A model generated the notes under the pieces. It was given only the letters and a program-made list of their open reading frames with translations. It made no database searches and had not been told where the DNA came from. A DNA stretch of 64,000 nucleotides, from assembly GCA_045106735.1 (NCBI GenBank), contig JBGCEZ010000015.1, positions 24,256 through 88,255 on the forward strand. The letters run 5' to 3'. The position numbers were made by a program, and so were the translations under genes. Shown here one piece after another: positions 60,317 through 64,000 of the stretch (position 1 is its first letter; each line of letters opens with the position of its first letter). The stretch comes from JBGCEZ01 sp045106735 (GTDB taxonomy: Bacteria > Planctomycetota > Phycisphaerae > Phycisphaerales > SM1A02).

Positions 60317-60937
60317 TCAGCGCTCGCTGGCTCCGATTCCTGTCGTGTGAAAGCGGAGGTCGCCCGTCCTTGGTTCATACGTGCCGTGGCCCGTGGCGTG
60401 GGTTCCGCGCAGCCCGTTCGCCAGGCGGATGATCGCCGCGCGATGTTCGAACGCGTCGTCGATGGAATGGAGAACGATCCCGTGAAGGACCAAGGTGTCG
60501 TGGTCGAGCTTGATCAAGACGCCCGCATCCGGAACCGGACCCCAGTCCACGTACACGTTGGTGATCCGAGTCGGAGTGCGGCTGTAGTCGTCGGCGACAA
60601 ACTTCATCGAGTGGCCAGCACTCCAGAGTTCGAGCTGATGCCCCTCGACGACAGACGAGCCCCAGACGGGCGTACACGACACGACCGCCACCGCGCCCTC
60701 AGATTCGATCGACTGAATCAGCGATCGCGGGAGCGGGCGTTCAAACGGATCCGGCGCGTGCACGATGGGCAAGATTGCCGCAACCCCGAGGTAGGCCGCG
60801 ACGGTGGCCAGCACCACCATGAACATGGCGGCGGTGGCGAGGTGGGCCGTGGCCGTGGTTCGCTCTTTCGGCTCGAACTCGCGGACGCGGTCGCCGTAGG
60901 AAGGCAGCGATTCCAGCGATGAAGCTTCATGATCCAT
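60317..60937 (-). CDS. Single-helix membrane protein, function unknown
   Basis: No family is recognised for this 206-residue protein. An acidic cytoplasmic start (MDHEASSLESLPSYGDRVREFEPKE) is followed by one membrane helix (LATAAMFMVVLATVAAYLGVAAIL). A soluble exported-looking domain of about 140 residues with alternating strands follows (AVAVVSCTPVWGSSVVEGHQLELW, ITNVYVDWGPVPDAGVLIKLD). It is divergent from the zinc-ribbon protein gene with less than 100 bp between them. Confidence 0.55.
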   Translation of the reverse strand: MDHEASSLESLPSYGDRVREFEPKERTTATAHLATAAMFMVVLATVAAYLGVAAILPIVHAPDPFERPLPRSLIQSIESEGAVAVVSCTPVWGSSVVEGHQLELWSAGHSMKFVADDYSRTPTRITNVYVDWGPVPDAGVLIKLDHDTLVLHGIVLHSIDDAFEHRAAIIRLANGLRGTHATGHGTYEPRTGDLRFHTTGIGASER

Positions 60938-61024
60938 GGGATGGGTACCGTGGCGGCGGAGCGTGGGTTCGCCGATGCGACGTTGAATCGACCGGCCGAA
61001 GGTGCACGGGTGGGGGGGGAATCG

Positions 61025-61873
61025 ATGCCAGAACCCGACGCGGCGGCTGCGACCTCGGACGAGAGCGGGGGCGAAGACTCGGCCGCCCCGAGTCCCGACT
61101 GGCGATGCTACACCTGCGGCTACGCCCGAGCGGGTCGCCGCCGCGAGCAGCCGTGCAGTGAATGCGGCGGGTTCGAGTGGCATCAGCCGGGGCCATCGAC
61201 GCGCCGGGCGGTCGCGGACTTGATGCGGACGGTCCGCATCTGCGTGATCTTCTGGTTGCTGCCGCTGGTCGACGCGGTGGTGGACACGCCGGTGGTCAAC
61301 TTGGCCGTGCTGGGCGTGGTCGGCGTCGTCTCCGTGCGGCGTCAACGATCGCTGGGCGTGGCGTGCGCCGCGGTGTCGATGATGGGCATCGTGGTCTTGG
61401 CCGTGGCCGACGTCATCGGTCCGGATGCGTGGCTTGCTTCGCGGGCGTTCGTGCGATGGGGGTTCAGCTTGCTCGTCGGCGTCGTGGTCCTCATCATCAT
61501 TGGCCCAACGCCGGATCCGCGAATCGCCTCACCGCACGTCCAGAAGCTTTGCGTCGTCGCCCTGGTGGCCGTCGCGGCGCTGCTCGCCGTCCCCGGGATT
61601 CAGGTGGCCAAGATGGCGGCGATCCGCTCTGAAGCCCGGTCCATCGCCACCTGGGTGGACGCCGAGGCGAGCGCGACGGGGCAGCGGCCGGCGGATCTCA
61701 CGGGCTACCCGTGGCGGCGCCCGGCGCGGGCGGCCAACGTGCGCTACCGCCCGGGACCGGCCTATCCGATCGAAGCGGGCCTTCGGTACCGGATCGACAT
61801 CCGCGCCGGCGAACAGCATCCGTTCCGATCGTGGTACGGCGAACCCGGTGGCTGGCGCCGCGATCCCTGGTGA
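61025..61873 (+). CDS. Zinc-ribbon membrane protein, function unknown
   Basis: The 282-residue protein has an N-terminal zinc ribbon (CYTCGYAR at about 27-34 and CSECGG about 13 residues later). About five membrane helices follow (VRICVIFWLLPLVDAVV; VVNLAVLGVVGVVSV; GVACAAVSMMGIVVLAVADVI; WGFSLLVGVVVLIIIG; KLCVVALVAVAALLAVPGIQ). A C-terminal domain of about 80 residues comes last. Membrane proteins with a leading zinc ribbon are common in planctomycetes, mostly without known function. The ATG has a G-rich Shine-Dalgarno 5 nt upstream. Confidence 0.65.
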   Translation: MPEPDAAAATSDESGGEDSAAPSPDWRCYTCGYARAGRRREQPCSECGGFEWHQPGPSTRRAVADLMRTVRICVIFWLLPLVDAVVDTPVVNLAVLGVVGVVSVRRQRSLGVACAAVSMMGIVVLAVADVIGPDAWLASRAFVRWGFSLLVGVVVLIIIGPTPDPRIASPHVQKLCVVALVAVAALLAVPGIQVAKMAAIRSEARSIATWVDAEASATGQRPADLTGYPWRRPARAANVRYRPGPAYPIEAGLRYRIDIRAGEQHPFRSWYGEPGGWRRDPW

Positions 61874-61940
61874 GGCCGAACCTGCGGCGAGGCCCTCGCC
61901 GAACAGCCCGTTGAAAACCCTGCCCCGCCCCAAAACGCAC

Positions 61941-61968
61941 GCCGCCCCGAAGCGAACTTCGGGGCGGC
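61941..61968. terminator. Hairpin between convergent genes
   Basis: Perfect 12-bp arms (61941-61952 and 61957-61968) enclose a CGAA tetraloop. There is no T-run, but the stem is very stable and lies between the convergent stops at 61873 and 62013. Confidence 0.65.
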
Positions 61969-62012
61969 GGCAAGGAACACAGACGGTGGGGATCGATGGG
62001 ACTCGGTGGCGA

Positions 62013-63935
62013 TCACGCGTCCGGGCAGTTCCCCCAGGCGGCCAGGACGGCCAGCAGGTCGCCGGTATCCACGAAGCCGTTGCCGTCGATGTCGGCGTCG
62101 CAGCCACCGCAGACGCCGAAGTCCGCCAGCACCGAGAGCATGTCCAGCGTGTCGACCACGCCGTTGCCGTTCACGTCGGCGGGGCAGGCGGGGCAGGCGT
62201 GCTCGATGGCCAGCACGTTGCGAATCTCGTCGCGGACCATCTCGCGGGCCACGTCGCCCAGGCTGAAGCCGGCGTCGAGGGCCGTGGCTTCATCCACGAA
62301 CAGGCTGAAGACGTACTGGCGTTCGGTGCCGCCTTCACACTGGATGCCGGGCAGGCTGAACCAGCCGACCAGGGTTCGCCACCGCTCGCCGCCGAGCGTG
62401 TAGCTGCCGCCCTTGGAAGCCGATTCGCAGCCGGCGATGAAGTCGTCGATCTCGTCGTCGGACATGCCGGCGGGGGCTTCGTCCTCGACCACCGATGCAA
62501 ACCAGCGGTTGTTGGACATCAGGTCATAGAACGCGTCGCGGGTGCCGGTCTGTTGGAACACCTGACCTTGGGCGATGCGTTCGAACAGGCGGTTGATCTC
62601 GATCACCGTCATGCCGTTGGCGGGGTTGTTTGACGGTCCGCCGCATCCAAGCTTGTGTTCGAGCCGCAGGTCATCGCCGGCATCGTTGTAGAAGTCGATG
62701 GTGTTCTGGATGTTGCCGAGGCCAAAGCGATCGATCACCGCGTTGGTCCGCGTATTGCTCGAGTTCTCCATCATCGAGCGAAGCACCTGGTGCAGCGGTT
62801 CGGTGGCGATCGGCGTCTGGCCGGCATGGTTGTTGTCGCAGGAATCGCTGCCGCCGTACACGTTCAGCAGTGAGTTCAGCGTGACGAATGGGTTGCTTTC
62901 AACTTGACGCATGGCGTGGACGTGGGGGAGAACCTTGACCGACGAGGCGGGGTAGAACACGTGGTCGCCCATGAGCGACGCTCGCGTGCCGCCGCCGACG
63001 CGTTCGAATCGGAAGCCGTAGTGGCCGCCTTCACGCTGGTCGCGGAGTTCCCGGCGAATGCGCCCGGTCAGCGCGTTCGAGTTGTCGATCATCGACATCA
63101 TGTAACGGGTCTGCCCGTTGAGCGTGTAGCGTTCGATGTCGGTGATGCGGGCGCCATTCTGATCGGTCCGGTCAAACATCTGGGCCGCGGTCATGCCGTG
63201 GTACCACCAGAAGGACTCGCCTTCGCGCTGATTCAAGACGACGGTGTACTTGCCCGGGCCGCGATCTTCAATATCGACGATGCGGGCGTTGTGCTGCGAG
63301 ATCTTTTCGGACACGGTTTCCGCTGTGACGTTCGAGTAGATCCACCAGTTCTTGGCGAAGTCGCCGGTGTTGCGAATCATGATGCCGCTGAAGACGCGTT
63401 GCCCGCCGACGACGTAAGTGTCGACATCAACCAGGCGGGCGTTGTTGTCATCGGTCTTGTCCATCAAGAAGTTGAAACTCACATCGCTGTAGTACCACCA
63501 GCCGGTCTGGTCGTCGCCGGTGTTGGGGATCGCGACGAAGGCGTAACGCTTCTGGCCGTTGACTCGGTAGATCTCCAGATCGATCAGCCGGGCGTTGTTG
63601 TCACTGATGAAGTCGGCGGTTTGTTGGGCCGTTTGGCCATACTTCCACCACCAGCCGCTGGCGTACTCGCCGGTGTTGCGGACGAAGGTGGCGGCCATCC
63701 GAAGTGGCGCCGTCTGATTGACTTCCAGATCGATGATGCGGTAGCCCTGATCGATGCGGTCGTCGATCGTCTCGGGCGAGGCGTTGGTGAGCTGCCACCA
63801 CCCGGTCGGGGTGCTCGAGTCATCGTGTTCATTGACGGCGGCGGCCAGGGAGGTTGCCCCGAGACTGACCACGGCGGCGAGGCCAGCGGCGGCAAAGCGG
63901 CGGAGGCGGCGGGCGGCGGAGTGCGGGCGTTGCAT
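62013..63935 (-). CDS. Secreted polyglycine-hydrolase-like protein with dockerin-like tail
   Basis: The 640-residue protein has a signal peptide (RRFAAAGLAAVVSLGATSLAAA). About five repeats of roughly 48 residues follow, each with a WW pair and an N-A-R-(L/I)-(V/I/T)-D core (for example GWWWKYGQTAQQT and DNNARLIDLEIYRVNGQKRY). A beta-lactamase-type serine hydrolase domain has PASSVKVLPH (SxxK) and MENSSNTRTNA (SxN). Two dockerin-like repeats (DVNGNGVVDTLDMLSVL and DIDGNGFVDTGDLLAVL) end in AAWGNCPDA. The order of WW repeats then serine hydrolase resembles polyglycine hydrolases. I chose the inner ATG because it gives a standard signal peptide; an ATG at 63962 is also possible. Confidence 0.82.
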   Translation of the reverse strand: MQRPHSAARRLRRFAAAGLAAVVSLGATSLAAAVNEHDDSSTPTGWWQLTNASPETIDDRIDQGYRIIDLEVNQTAPLRMAATFVRNTGEYASGWWWKYGQTAQQTADFISDNNARLIDLEIYRVNGQKRYAFVAIPNTGDDQTGWWYYSDVSFNFLMDKTDDNNARLVDVDTYVVGGQRVFSGIMIRNTGDFAKNWWIYSNVTAETVSEKISQHNARIVDIEDRGPGKYTVVLNQREGESFWWYHGMTAAQMFDRTDQNGARITDIERYTLNGQTRYMMSMIDNSNALTGRIRRELRDQREGGHYGFRFERVGGGTRASLMGDHVFYPASSVKVLPHVHAMRQVESNPFVTLNSLLNVYGGSDSCDNNHAGQTPIATEPLHQVLRSMMENSSNTRTNAVIDRFGLGNIQNTIDFYNDAGDDLRLEHKLGCGGPSNNPANGMTVIEINRLFERIAQGQVFQQTGTRDAFYDLMSNNRWFASVVEDEAPAGMSDDEIDDFIAGCESASKGGSYTLGGERWRTLVGWFSLPGIQCEGGTERQYVFSLFVDEATALDAGFSLGDVAREMVRDEIRNVLAIEHACPACPADVNGNGVVDTLDMLSVLADFGVCGGCDADIDGNGFVDTGDLLAVLAAWGNCPDA

Positions 63936-64000
63936 GGGTAGGTTCCGAGAAACGTGGGTCATTGCGGGTGGCGAGCTCGACGCTCGAGCGGGGCCACACC

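Overview
This is a high-GC bacterial window, most likely from a Planctomycetota member of the Phycisphaerae. The evidence is lineage-typical architecture. Two secreted proteins end in paired dockerin-like repeats closing on FGPC/WGPC-type ends. An ECF-type sigma factor sits directly before a Ser/Thr kinase with a WD40 tail. There are zinc-ribbon membrane proteins and a receiver-first histidine kinase, and GTG starts are common. No ribosomal marker is present, so the assignment is inference.

Layout. 0-17 kb is mostly core metabolism: a GroES-like protein, aroA, a BtuFCD/FecBCD-type importer, accB-accC, a minus-strand operon of a PilT-like ATPase, a catalytically degenerate GspE/PilB-like protein and a CvpA-like membrane protein, then guaB and a tautomerase. 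17-28.6 kb holds an old-yellow-enzyme reductase, tRNA-Val(GAC) with its own promoter and terminator, a chemoreceptor, a secreted metalloprotease, a soluble phosphorelay (kinase plus two receivers) and a serine hydrolase. 28.7-37 kb looks like an envelope metal (probably zinc) locus: a porin-like protein and a PepSY-like protein on the minus strand, divergent from a ZnuA-like lipoprotein, a membrane protein, a LolD/MacB-type ATPase with an FtsX-type permease, and a HupE/UreJ-like protein. 53.9-64 kb has the sigma/kinase pair, an S41-like protein, two membrane proteins and a secreted polyglycine-hydrolase-like protein.

The most interesting region is 37.0-53.8 kb, a compact nonribosomal peptide cluster whose first five genes overlap or nearly abut, continuing into an exporter and a dehydrogenase. 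It encodes an ornithine cyclodeaminase-like enzyme, a stand-alone prolyl-type adenylation enzyme, a stand-alone carrier protein, two NRPSs (C-A-PCP and C-A-PCP-TE), an ABC exporter and an acyl-CoA-dehydrogenase-like flavoprotein resembling the prolyl-S-carrier oxidases PltE/PigA/RedW. A glycosyltransferase and an Sfp-type phosphopantetheinyl transferase lie on the opposite strand. Together they predict a pyrrole-2-carboxyl-primed acyl dipeptide: Orn to Pro, Pro to Pro-S-PCP, then pyrrolyl-S-PCP, then an Asn/Asp-like residue, then an unassigned residue. The terminal thioesterase has Cys in place of Ser in its nucleophile elbow (GHCVG), a feature known in some ring-forming thioesterases. The HupE-like gene overlaps the first biosynthetic gene, which physically couples the metal locus to the cluster.

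A second window-wide signal is the density of short tandem repeats. They occur in frame as dipeptide to pentapeptide expansions at linkers and C-terminal tails, often just before translational-coupling junctions, and out of frame just downstream of stop codons.
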